The notes beneath the pieces are model-generated. The model made no database searches. It was not told the origin of the DNA and saw only the letters and a program-made list of their open reading frames with translations. This document shows, piece by piece, positions 25,308-33,488 of a stretch of 64,000 bases of DNA. Numbering within the stretch: position 1 is the first letter of the stretch; each line of letters begins with the position of its first letter. Origin of the DNA: Alphaproteobacteria bacterium (GTDB lineage Bacteria; Pseudomonadota; Alphaproteobacteria; Micropepsales; Micropepsaceae); assembly GCA_019241645.1 (NCBI GenBank), contig JAFAWQ010000026.1:85875-149874 (forward strand), in the 5' to 3' direction. The position numbers and the translations under genes are program-made.

Positions 25308-26118
25308 TCTGTCTCTCGCCGGCGTGCCGGCAAACGCCTTCGACCCTGGGGCAACCCAATATGACGCCACGTTTTCCCACCGCTCGGTCGGGAGGCTGCT
25401 GCGGGAGGAGGTCTGGCAGACCATCGCACCGTTTGTAAGTCCCGGTATGCGCGTTCTCGATCTTGGCTGCGGAACCGGAGAGGATGCGCTGTGGCTTGCA
25501 GAGCGGGGCTGCATCGTCAGCGCCCGCGATGGCTCCTGTGCCATGCTTGAACAGGTTCGCGCCAAGGCGGAGCGAGCGGGCGCAATCGCGGCGATCGAGA
25601 CGGAAATCATTGATTTGAATGCGCCGGGCTGCAATGGCGGCCCATACGACCTCGTGCTTGCCAATTTCGGAGCACTCAATTGCGTTGCAAATTTGCAAAC
25701 GATTGCGCAATCGCTCGCTCCGGCGGTGCGCGCGGACGGCGTCGTGATCCTGGTGACGATGGGCAGGTTCTGCGTCTGGGAAACACTGTGGTATGGCTTG
25801 CGCCTCGACCGTCGATCGTTTCGACGGTGGAACGGGCGTGCAACTGCTACTATCGCCAATCGAGCGCTTCCCATCCGTTATTGGAGCGCGCGAGAGATTG
25901 AACGGGCGTTTCGGGGAGCCTTTTGCATTCAATCCGTGCGCGGCATTGGCGTGTTTCTGCCGCCCTCCTATATGTTTTCGTTTGTCGAGCGGCACCCGCG
26001 GTTGCTGCAAACCCTCATCCGTCTGGAAAAGAAGTTCGCGAGGAGCCGAACATTGGCAGGCATGGCGGATCATCAGCTCACGATTCTCCGCCGGAACGCT
26101 GAGCCAGCGCCGCCATGA
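25300..26118 (+). CDS. SAM-dependent methyltransferase 1
   Basis: A 272-residue class I methyltransferase with motif I VLDLGCGTGEDALWLAERG (about residues 48-66), an unusual acidic-loop SARDGSCAM, and LVLANFGALNC as motif IV. The start is assigned to the GTG at 25300, inside the end of the radical SAM 3 gene; longer in-frame extensions reach back to 25267 but would deepen the overlap. It is sandwiched between two radical SAM genes, hinting at a joint pathway. Target (sugar hydroxyl, lipid or small molecule) is not readable. Confidence 0.82.
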   Translation: MVDLSLAGVPANAFDPGATQYDATFSHRSVGRLLREEVWQTIAPFVSPGMRVLDLGCGTGEDALWLAERGCIVSARDGSCAMLEQVRAKAERAGAIAAIETEIIDLNAPGCNGGPYDLVLANFGALNCVANLQTIAQSLAPAVRADGVVILVTMGRFCVWETLWYGLRLDRRSFRRWNGRATATIANRALPIRYWSAREIERAFRGAFCIQSVRGIGVFLPPSYMFSFVERHPRLLQTLIRLEKKFARSRTLAGMADHQLTILRRNAEPAPP

Positions 26119-27587
26119 TCGTTCTCTACAACCCCGTCAGTTCGGCGTCCAAAAAGCCGGTACTTCCCATGTCCCTGCTGGCGATTGGGGCGACGCTTGA
26201 GGGTGTCGAGCAATATCGGATCGTCGACGGAAATCTCGTCGAAGAGGGATTTGCGGCCTTGCGCGGGGCTATTCACGACAGCGGAGCAGACATCCTCTGC
26301 ATGACAGTCATGCCTGGTCCCCAACTCTGCAACGCCGTGCCGATCTGCAAAGTATTGAAAGAGGAATATCCCGGACTGTTGATCGTTTGGGGTGGCTATT
26401 TCCCGACCCTGCACGCGCAGACCGTGATGAAGGAATCCTATGTCGATTTTGTCTTTCGTGGCCATTGCGAATTGCAATTCGCGGACTTCATCCGCCGCAT
26501 TCGCAGCGGTGATGACGTAACGCAAATTGCGGGCCTGGCCTGGCGGGACGCTGACGGCGGCGCTCATCTGAATCCAAAGCCACCCGTCCCGGATATTAAT
26601 GAGTTGCCGGATTTCCCCTACCACGCCGTCGACATGGAACGCTACGTGCGCTCTTCCTTCCTCGGCAGCCGCACCATTGCTCACCACTCAAGCTATGGCT
26701 GCCCGTTCAAATGCAATTTCTGCGCGGTGGTCAACAAGGTGAACGGCCGATATTCGGCGCAGACGGCCGAGCGCACGGCTTCCGTGGTTCGAAAGCTGGT
26801 GCAGGACTATCGCGCCACGGCTATTGAATTTTACGACAGCAATTTCTTCGTGCAGGAGAGCCGTATCGCGGAATTCAGCGAGCGCATCATGCCGCTTGAG
26901 ATCGGCTGGTGGGGCTTCGGCCGGGCCGACACGATGCTGAAGTTCAGCGATGCAACATGGGCCGCCATGCGCAAGAGCGGCCTGAAGATGGCGTTCATGG
27001 GCGCGGAATCGGCCGACGGTGAAACACTCCGGCGCATGAACAAGGGCGGAAAACAGGACCAAAACACGATTCTTGCCGTGGCCGAGAAGATGCGGCGATT
27101 CGGCGTGGTGCCGGAAATGTCGTTCATCATCGGTAATCCGCCGGACCCGGAAGCCGATGCCGAAAACACCATTCGATTCATCCGGAGGCTCAAGCGCGTG
27201 AACCCGGATGTCGAGATCGTGTTCTACATATACAGTCCTGTGCCGGTCGACGGAGCAATGCAAACAAACGCGCAAACAGCGGGTTTTGAATATCCGCAGG
27301 ATATAGAGACCTGGACACATGCGCGGTGGGAGCAGTTTGCCCAGCATCTCTCTTCCGACCTTCCGTGGATGAACGATCGCATCCGGAAAAAGATCGGGAA
27401 TTTTCAGAAAGTGCTGCACGCCGCCTATCCCACGATCACGGATACGCGGCTAAGCAACGGGGGCCGTTTCGCTCTACGGAGCCTGGCCGCTTGGCGCTAC
27501 GCGATGCAGTTCTACAATTTTCCTATCGAGCTTCGGCTGATCAATCGTTTGTTTCCTTATCAGCGGCCGGAAATCCAAGGGTTCTGA
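26115..27587 (+). CDS. B12-binding-domain-type radical SAM protein 4
   Basis: A 490-residue COG1032-type enzyme, less similar to proteins 2 and 3 and closer in start pattern to protein 1 (VLYNPVSS versus VLYNPAAV). Motifs: C196-x3-C200-x2-C203 (YGCPFKCNFCAVV), IVWGGYFPTLHAQTVM, and MAFMGAESADGETLRRMNKG. RFGVVPEMSFIIGNP follows as in related enzymes. It begins at an ATG overlapping the methyltransferase 1 stop and ends one base before methyltransferase 2. No cobalamin-binding DxHxxG is seen. Confidence 0.87.
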   Translation: MIVLYNPVSSASKKPVLPMSLLAIGATLEGVEQYRIVDGNLVEEGFAALRGAIHDSGADILCMTVMPGPQLCNAVPICKVLKEEYPGLLIVWGGYFPTLHAQTVMKESYVDFVFRGHCELQFADFIRRIRSGDDVTQIAGLAWRDADGGAHLNPKPPVPDINELPDFPYHAVDMERYVRSSFLGSRTIAHHSSYGCPFKCNFCAVVNKVNGRYSAQTAERTASVVRKLVQDYRATAIEFYDSNFFVQESRIAEFSERIMPLEIGWWGFGRADTMLKFSDATWAAMRKSGLKMAFMGAESADGETLRRMNKGGKQDQNTILAVAEKMRRFGVVPEMSFIIGNPPDPEADAENTIRFIRRLKRVNPDVEIVFYIYSPVPVDGAMQTNAQTAGFEYPQDIETWTHARWEQFAQHLSSDLPWMNDRIRKKIGNFQKVLHAAYPTITDTRLSNGGRFALRSLAAWRYAMQFYNFPIELRLINRLFPYQRPEIQGF

Positions 27588-27588
27588 T

Positions 27589-28551
27589 TTGTTGGCACGC
27601 CTGCCGCGGACCGCGCCGCCGCCGCCCCGGGTCTCGGCACCGGTGCGATGGCTGTGCACGCCGGCCATGGCGGTCAAACGCGCCATACTCCGTCGCCGCC
27701 TGGACCGGTCCGTTTTCGAGCATGTGCTCGGACGCCGTTTTGCGATCTGGCCCGGCGTGTTCAATCCTGTCGTGTTCCGGAGTGGCCGCTACATTGCCGA
27801 GTTCGTGGCGCAGACCCCGTTGCTCAGCAGTCCGAACGCCGGAGCGACCGCGCTCGACATGGGAACGGGTTGTGGAATTCTTGCGGTCTTCGCCGCTTTG
27901 CGCGGATTCCAGGTGACCGCTGTCGACGCAATTCCAGAGGCCGTGTCGTGCGCACGCGCCAACGCGATCCTCAATCATGTCCAGGATCGTATTGAAGTGA
28001 TCTCAGGCGATTTGTTCGAGCCGGTGGCCGGCCGCACGTTCGACCTGGTGGTGACGTCGCTGCCGAAGTTTCGCGGCCCGCCGCAGACGCCGTTCGAGCG
28101 GACCTGGCGCAGCCCCGACGTTATTGATCGCTTTGCGGCCGGATTGCCAGCGGTGATGAAGCCCGGTGGTGTGGCGTTGGTCGTTCTGACAAGTCATGGC
28201 GACTACGACGGGATGTTATCGGGACTTGCGAAAGCGGGACTGGCCGTCGAGCGGCTGACCTGGCGCCACTTCGGCGTGGAGACCATGGCAATTTACGGCG
28301 CCCGTCTTCCGCAGGGTCAAAGTGCGCCAGTGCAAAACCGCTCGAGCAACGCGTCGCAGTCGAAATCAGGTGCAGCGCTCCTCACTGCCTCAAGCATGGC
28401 ATTCAGCGGCATTTTCACATATTTGCACGTACCTTCGCATGTCACGGCTTCGAAGCCGGGAAGCATAATCTCCTCGACCAGGCGTGAATCAATCAGCGCG
28501 GGCGATCCATCGTGGACGACCAGCAAAATATCCGATGGCGTGATGGCGTAG
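27589..28551 (+). CDS. SAM-dependent methyltransferase 2, with tail antisense to amidohydrolase
   Basis: A 320-codon frame whose central part is a class I methyltransferase of the MTS/HemK-like type: ALDMGTGCGILAVFAALRG, then LVVTSLPKFRGPP in place of the NPPY motif. The domain appears complete by about residue 240 (MAIYGARLPQG). The remaining 80 residues are serine-rich and lie entirely antisense to the end of the amidohydrolase gene, so they look like read-through rather than selected protein. The annotated start is a TTG; an internal GTG at 27643 and an ATG at 27667 are alternatives. Confidence 0.72.
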   Translation: MLARLPRTAPPPPRVSAPVRWLCTPAMAVKRAILRRRLDRSVFEHVLGRRFAIWPGVFNPVVFRSGRYIAEFVAQTPLLSSPNAGATALDMGTGCGILAVFAALRGFQVTAVDAIPEAVSCARANAILNHVQDRIEVISGDLFEPVAGRTFDLVVTSLPKFRGPPQTPFERTWRSPDVIDRFAAGLPAVMKPGGVALVVLTSHGDYDGMLSGLAKAGLAVERLTWRHFGVETMAIYGARLPQGQSAPVQNRSSNASQSKSGAALLTASSMAFSGIFTYLHVPSHVTASKPGSIISSTRRESISAGDPSWTTSKISDGVMA

Positions 28552-29435
28552 AATGAATCCCAGGCAGAAGCGGCGCGCCGTCGTGCGATCACGAAATTGT
28601 CGGCCGCGCGAGAGTCCGGAAGTCCCCAAAAATGGGCTGCCTCGGCCGTGAGAGATGAAAGCAAAGCCTCGCCACTGAAATAGGCGCGCGCGGTACGGAT
28701 ATGGTCCCAGATCGTCCCTGGCGCGGATAATGGCGAGTCCGTGCCGAACAGCACACGGGTATGCGCAGCCGCCTGCGCAATGTCCGCTGTGCGCCCGAAC
28801 AAGAAAAAATTCGATGCGGGGCACCAGACGAGGGCCGCCAGTTTCGCGAAGTCAGCGTCACGCAGGCTGACGCAGTGTACGCCGACGACCGGCCGGCTAG
28901 CGACGTTCCAGCGCAACAGGGCGAGCGCGCGTTCCCGGCTTGCATCGTCCACGCCCTCCGCGAGATGGGCGACGATCGTGCTGCCGCCAAAACGCAGCTT
29001 GAGAGAGGCCCACTTTTCCAGTTCCGGTGAATGAAGTGTGCAGTGCCGCATGATAGCGATCGGCAGGCTGAGGCAGTTTTGGCGGCCACCGTGATCAGCA
29101 ATTACGGTAACACCCCATAGCAGGTTCTTGAGCACGCCGAACTGCACGCGCACCGCATAGGGAATGCGCTCAATTCGTTCGATCATCTCGCTCTTGGCCT
29201 GAACATCGCGGCTCCATGCCAGGAAATCGAGATAAGGCGGCGAGCCCGTCGGCGAATAGCAACTGAATGCCAGATGATCATGCGAATTGATGAGCCCGGG
29301 AAAAGCAATGGCATCCCCGAGTGTCGATTCTTCCGCGCTCACAAAGTCGCGAAGGGCCGGCGGCGGTTCAAGGTTCGGCGTCAGCCATTCCACGCTGGAA
29401 AAGCGCGCCGAGTCAGAAAGCATCTGCGTTTGCAC
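28317..29435 (-). CDS. Metal-dependent amidohydrolase
   Basis: A 372-residue TIM-barrel hydrolase of the amidohydrolase superfamily. It has AFPGLINSHDHLAFSCYSP (HxH metal motif), TIVAHLAEGVDD, GVHCVSLRD, and VLFGTDSPLSAPGT (terminal metal Asp). These fit the deaminase/chlorohydrolase-like subtype. The start is a GTG three bases after the YdcF stop, so it is the second gene of a two-gene unit. The substrate is unknown. Its last 235 bases overlap the tail of methyltransferase 2 on the other strand; its own C-terminus reads as ordinary protein. Confidence 0.83.
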   Translation of the reverse strand: MQTQMLSDSARFSSVEWLTPNLEPPPALRDFVSAEESTLGDAIAFPGLINSHDHLAFSCYSPTGSPPYLDFLAWSRDVQAKSEMIERIERIPYAVRVQFGVLKNLLWGVTVIADHGGRQNCLSLPIAIMRHCTLHSPELEKWASLKLRFGGSTIVAHLAEGVDDASRERALALLRWNVASRPVVGVHCVSLRDADFAKLAALVWCPASNFFLFGRTADIAQAAAHTRVLFGTDSPLSAPGTIWDHIRTARAYFSGEALLSSLTAEAAHFWGLPDSRAADNFVIARRRAASAWDSFYAITPSDILLVVHDGSPALIDSRLVEEIMLPGFEAVTCEGTCKYVKMPLNAMLEAVRSAAPDFDCDALLERFCTGAL

Positions 29436-29438
29436 GAT

Positions 29439-30206
29439 CTAGATCGCCTTGCCTGAGGCACGATATGCCATCAGTCCAAGCCATTCGTGTGCCGCGAGGT
29501 CGAGGTGGTTCAGATTGCTGCTGAAGGAGAGATGAGCCTCGAGACCTTCCCGAGTTGTAAGATAGTTCGACGGCCACGGCACCATTGCCCAACCAACCTT
29601 TCGTGCCACCGCCAAAGCGCGCGGCATATGTGCCGCCGAAGCAACCAGAACCCACACTTGCCTGGAAGTTGGATTCGCGAGTGCGCGGGAGAAGACCAAG
29701 TTCTCCCATGTGCTGCGTGATTTTCCCTCCAGCAGAAGGCGGCTATGAGCCAATCCGTTCTCGCTGAAAGTCTTTGCTGCGACGGCCGCTTCGGTCTGAC
29801 CCTCCGGATTGAGATCGCCGGCGCCTCCGGAAAACACGACCCGCGCAGCCGGAAAGCGCCGCGCCAGCGCCATGGCCGCGACGAGGCTCGCAGCCCCATG
29901 CTCCAAACCAGGCGTCCGGCGCGAGTGCAGTATGTCACCGTTAAGGCCTTCGCCGAGAACCAGGATGCCATCGACGCGACCGGGAAGGAGCGGGCGAGGC
30001 ACACTGTTTTCTAGCGGCCGCAGCACCCAATTGCCTATTGGAAGGATCAGCAGGAGCAGGCAAAACAATGCACAGGCGCTGCAAATAATCGCTCCTGTAC
30101 GACGCCCGAGCAGGGCCAACATGCTGCCGACGACCAATCCCCAAATCAGCAGATGACTGGGCTCCACGGCATACCAAACGACCTTTCCGATGTGAAAAAA
30201 ACTCAC
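29439..30206 (-). CDS. YdcF/ElyC-like DUF218 membrane protein
   Basis: A 255-residue protein. Two N-terminal helices (LLIWGLVVGSMLALLGR and IICSACALFCLLLLILPIG) are followed by a DUF218 domain with VDGILVLGEGLNGD, RVVFSGGAGD, LLLEGKSRSTWENLVFSRAL and VLVASAAHMPRALAVAR. Family members such as ElyC and SanA affect envelope integrity and undecaprenyl-linked glycan metabolism, which fits this locus. It precedes the amidohydrolase with only a three-base gap. It is divergent from methyltransferase 3 across 73 bases. Confidence 0.88.
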   Translation of the reverse strand: MSFFHIGKVVWYAVEPSHLLIWGLVVGSMLALLGRRTGAIICSACALFCLLLLILPIGNWVLRPLENSVPRPLLPGRVDGILVLGEGLNGDILHSRRTPGLEHGAASLVAAMALARRFPAARVVFSGGAGDLNPEGQTEAAVAAKTFSENGLAHSRLLLEGKSRSTWENLVFSRALANPTSRQVWVLVASAAHMPRALAVARKVGWAMVPWPSNYLTTREGLEAHLSFSSNLNHLDLAAHEWLGLMAYRASGKAI

Positions 30207-30279
30207 AAAGGCATCCCGGATCGGCAGCTGACTTTCAGAGATTTGATTTCACGCAAATCCGCCCTCATCCTGCGTTCCC

Positions 30280-30939
30280 ATGTTGAGGAACATTCTGCAC
30301 CGCACCTTGCCACATTGGGGGGGGAAATGGCGCACTTCCGCCTCGCTCTTTCAACCATTCAACCATACGGCACCGGAGCGCTATCCTTGGCTCTTCAGGT
30401 TTGTGCGCGATGAGACAGGTGACGGACCAGAGCATCGCTTGCTGTCGTTCGGCTGCTCCATTGGCGACGAAATCCTGGCGCTTCGAAGATATTTCCCTCA
30501 AGCCGCCGTCAAGGGGATCGATATCAATCCGGCCAACGTCGCGGTTTGCCGTTACAGGACGCGCCGGCTCTCCGGCGTTGTCATCGAAACAGCCGGGTCT
30601 GCGGCGCAGGAGCCCGCGAACCGTTACGATGCCATCTTCTGTCTGGCAGTCCTTTGCAACGGAACTCTCACGGCGATGGCCAAGGAGCGCTGCGATCCCG
30701 TGCTGTATTTCGACGCCTTTGCGCGCGCGGTGGCCGACATGGCCCGCTGCGTGAAACCGGGCGGGTTGTTGTGCCTCACCTCTACCAATTTTCGCTTCTG
30801 CGATACGACGGTTGCGTCCGGGTTCGATGTCATCTACCGCGCAAACGAAGAGCATATTTCGCCGGATCTGCTTTACGACCGGAACAACCGGCTCATGAAA
30901 GGCGCGCGTTACGCCGAGGTCGTCTTTCGGAAGCGGTGA
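30280..30939 (+). CDS. SAM-dependent methyltransferase 3
   Basis: A 219-residue class I methyltransferase-like protein. Motif I is LLSFGCSIGDEILALRRYFP, followed by VKGIDINPANVAVCR (acidic SAM-ribose contact), YDAIFCLAVLCNG, and CVKPGGLLCLTSTNF. The CxxGDE form of motif I resembles CheR-like and related methyltransferases. The last gene of the glycan locus on this side; it converges with the outer-membrane barrel gene, leaving 20 bases between the stops. Target unknown. Confidence 0.78.
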   Translation: MLRNILHRTLPHWGGKWRTSASLFQPFNHTAPERYPWLFRFVRDETGDGPEHRLLSFGCSIGDEILALRRYFPQAAVKGIDINPANVAVCRYRTRRLSGVVIETAGSAAQEPANRYDAIFCLAVLCNGTLTAMAKERCDPVLYFDAFARAVADMARCVKPGGLLCLTSTNFRFCDTTVASGFDVIYRANEEHISPDLLYDRNNRLMKGARYAEVVFRKR

Positions 30940-30959
30940 TGGAGCCGCCCTGCTCCACA

Positions 30960-33488
30960 TCAAAGTGTGTATTGCACGAAAAGCCCGACGGTGTGGGCGG
31001 AAAAGCTCTCCGGCCTGACTCCAAGGTAGACATTATTGCTGATGACGCTGGTAAGCCCGTTGTAGTGAAAGTCGTCGATGTCCTCGAAGGCGAACTGATA
31101 AAACAGGCGATAAGTCAACCTGGGTGAGTATTGCCAGAGAGCATTGGCTTTCAGGGCATGCGCATCAAAGGTGATGTCGGGAAACGCATGTCCCGCCTGC
31201 TCGGCCGTGAGAAGATCGAAGAATGCGCCGGTGCTCGCATACGAATAGCGGATCGCGCTATTGCTGTGCACAAAGGTGTAGTTCAGATCGAGGGTGACGT
31301 CCCGCAAGCGGTGGCGGGCATTCAGCCCAACCGTATAGTTGTTGGAATTGAGCGTCTCGTCCCACGCATTGGCCAAAGGATATCCGGCGCTACCTGGGTC
31401 GCCGCTCGTGCCCTGGCCGGTGGGGTTGATGTTCGCGGCGGCGCGGTTCTGGTTCTGATAGCTCGCGAAACCCGTGAATACGGTATCGAGCGACATCTGA
31501 TAGTTGAACGCCACGTTCACGTCGTAGGACGCGGTGGAGCGCAATCCGTAACTCGCATCATAGTCGTCGAGTTTGAAATCGGACGTAAGCTGCAGATCTG
31601 CCTTCGGCGTTACGATGTAGTTGGCTTGGCCGTGGAAGGTTTGCTCCGTGCGGTCGGCGACATCGAACTTCCGCAGAGCGGAGAGCGCGAAAGCCGGATC
31701 GCCTTGCGGGGTTAGCGGAATGTAGCCCGGCAAGGCGGAGGTGTAGTAAGCCATATAGGGGTTGGACTGATAGTCGCTGCCTTGCCGTTTTGCGAAAGCG
31801 TATGACAAGCGCACGCTTCCCCATTCGTAGCCGGTAAGATCGAACTGAATCCGGCCGGTATGATCGTCCGAGTCGGGGACTTCCCGGATGCTGTGCGCGA
31901 CGGCATCGTGCGTGTAGGATATCTCGAGTTTTGAATGCGTTCCCAGGCGGTAATCCGCTTTCGCTGATTCATTAAGGTCGTCGTTGGCGAATGGCATGTT
32001 GCGGATCTGCACAAGGCTGCCCGGAATCATCGGTTCATAGACTCCGCTCAGCGACGGAATGAACGGCGCAAGCCCGCCATCGATCGCAATGTAGCCGTAC
32101 TGGCCTGTGAGAGGATTGAAGGCCATGTAGTTGGTCGAATTGTTTTCATTGCGGTCGCGCAACTCGAAAAGGAATGTCAAATCCGGGGAATAGGTGTATT
32201 GGAGTTGCGCGAACGCGTTGAAAGCCTCGACCTTTGCCCCTGCGCGGACCTGGCTCAACGCAGCGGTCGTGTTCCACTGGCTCAGATCGATGGTGGTACC
32301 GACGCCGTGGATCACGCCTTCATCGACTGTCGGCGCGAGCAGGCGCTCGTTCTGTTCCATCAGGCCGTACGAAACGCTGCCATTGAAGCGGACATCCGGC
32401 GACAGCAGCGCTGTCGCGTCGGCCTTGATGGAATTGTAGTCGTTGCTCGGCGGCAGGCTGAGCCGGCCTCGCAATGGAATGTATGCGTTCGGATCGGTGT
32501 TCGACGTCAGCCCCGGATTTTCCCATGTCAGCGACGACGTCCGATTGTGGAAAAACGAGCCTGTGTAGGTCAGGTTCGCCTGAAAGTCATCGTCCCTGTA
32601 GCGCAGGGCGGCCGAGACATCGAATGTGCGGTAATGAATTGGCTGGATGATCTGGGTCGCGCCGTTCTGGAAGGGATAGCCGAATGTGGCGCTGATGGGC
32701 TGCGTGCCGTCGCGCCATTCGTTGGATAGCTGAAGGAAGAGCTGCCACTCTTCGTATGGCGTGTAACTCAACGAGACGCCGGCCTTTTCGCGTGTAACCT
32801 GAAGACTCGTCGGCGCGACTGCGGCGGCCACGGCGCTGATCTGCGCCGCGGTCGAACCGGCTGCTGTGAGACCGTCTTTTAGCGTCAGGTTTCCGGTGCC
32901 GGCGCCGTTCCAGATGGAACGTGCCTCGGTTGAATAGAGATGCGGAACGGAATCGAAAAATGCGGTCACATTGAACTCACCGTAGCGCCCGACTCTCAGT
33001 TGATAATACTGGTCGCTGCGGCCGAAATTCTGCGCGAGCCCCTCGACGTATAATGCCGTCTTCCGGTTCTCCGCGTAGTAGCCAAGATTGGTGGCGATAA
33101 AGCCGTTACTCCAATCCGCATATTTTTCGAACTCGGCCGAGCGCGGACGATCGAAAGTCCCAAGAACGCCTGTCTCGATCCAACCCAAACTCCACCAGTC
33201 CGGGTCGGATTTGCTCTGTGTCAGATCTGGATAGAGGAAAGGCAGCGGATAGAGCAGACCCGTGGGCGTGCGCGTTATGTCGTCAAGCTGCGAGAGTCCG
33301 TCGGGATCGCGCGACAGGCTGAACGGCAACCCTGTCGGATTGAGTGCATTGCCAGGCGTGCCATAGCCCGTCACCGCTGTATCCGCGTGAACATTTTCCC
33401 GAAGAGCTGACGCAATCGACACTGCGGCGAAAACAGCGATCAAAACACGCCGCAGCGACACATGCGCTGGTCGCAGCGCGGCAGTCAT
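30960..33488 (-). CDS. MtrB/PioB-type outer-membrane beta-barrel of an electron conduit
   Basis: An 842-residue exported protein of the MtrB/PioB decaheme-associated family. After a signal peptide (LIAVFAAVSIASALRENVHA) it shows the family start GWIETGVLGTFDRPRSAEFEKYADWSNGF. Dozens of alternating aromatic strands follow, ending in HTVGLFVQYTL at the C-terminus. The barrel would sheathe the decaheme cytochrome and let electrons cross the outer membrane. No N-terminal CxxC typical of gammaproteobacterial MtrB is seen; PioB-like proteins lack it too. The ATG overlaps the cytochrome stop by four bases, so the partners are coupled. Confidence 0.9.
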   Translation of the reverse strand: MTAALRPAHVSLRRVLIAVFAAVSIASALRENVHADTAVTGYGTPGNALNPTGLPFSLSRDPDGLSQLDDITRTPTGLLYPLPFLYPDLTQSKSDPDWWSLGWIETGVLGTFDRPRSAEFEKYADWSNGFIATNLGYYAENRKTALYVEGLAQNFGRSDQYYQLRVGRYGEFNVTAFFDSVPHLYSTEARSIWNGAGTGNLTLKDGLTAAGSTAAQISAVAAAVAPTSLQVTREKAGVSLSYTPYEEWQLFLQLSNEWRDGTQPISATFGYPFQNGATQIIQPIHYRTFDVSAALRYRDDDFQANLTYTGSFFHNRTSSLTWENPGLTSNTDPNAYIPLRGRLSLPPSNDYNSIKADATALLSPDVRFNGSVSYGLMEQNERLLAPTVDEGVIHGVGTTIDLSQWNTTAALSQVRAGAKVEAFNAFAQLQYTYSPDLTFLFELRDRNENNSTNYMAFNPLTGQYGYIAIDGGLAPFIPSLSGVYEPMIPGSLVQIRNMPFANDDLNESAKADYRLGTHSKLEISYTHDAVAHSIREVPDSDDHTGRIQFDLTGYEWGSVRLSYAFAKRQGSDYQSNPYMAYYTSALPGYIPLTPQGDPAFALSALRKFDVADRTEQTFHGQANYIVTPKADLQLTSDFKLDDYDASYGLRSTASYDVNVAFNYQMSLDTVFTGFASYQNQNRAAANINPTGQGTSGDPGSAGYPLANAWDETLNSNNYTVGLNARHRLRDVTLDLNYTFVHSNSAIRYSYASTGAFFDLLTAEQAGHAFPDITFDAHALKANALWQYSPRLTYRLFYQFAFEDIDDFHYNGLTSVISNNVYLGVRPESFSAHTVGLFVQYTL

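Noticed and set aside
25120..26073. A 317-codon minus-strand frame over methyltransferase 1
   Set aside because: Antisense to a class I methyltransferase with a clear SAM motif.
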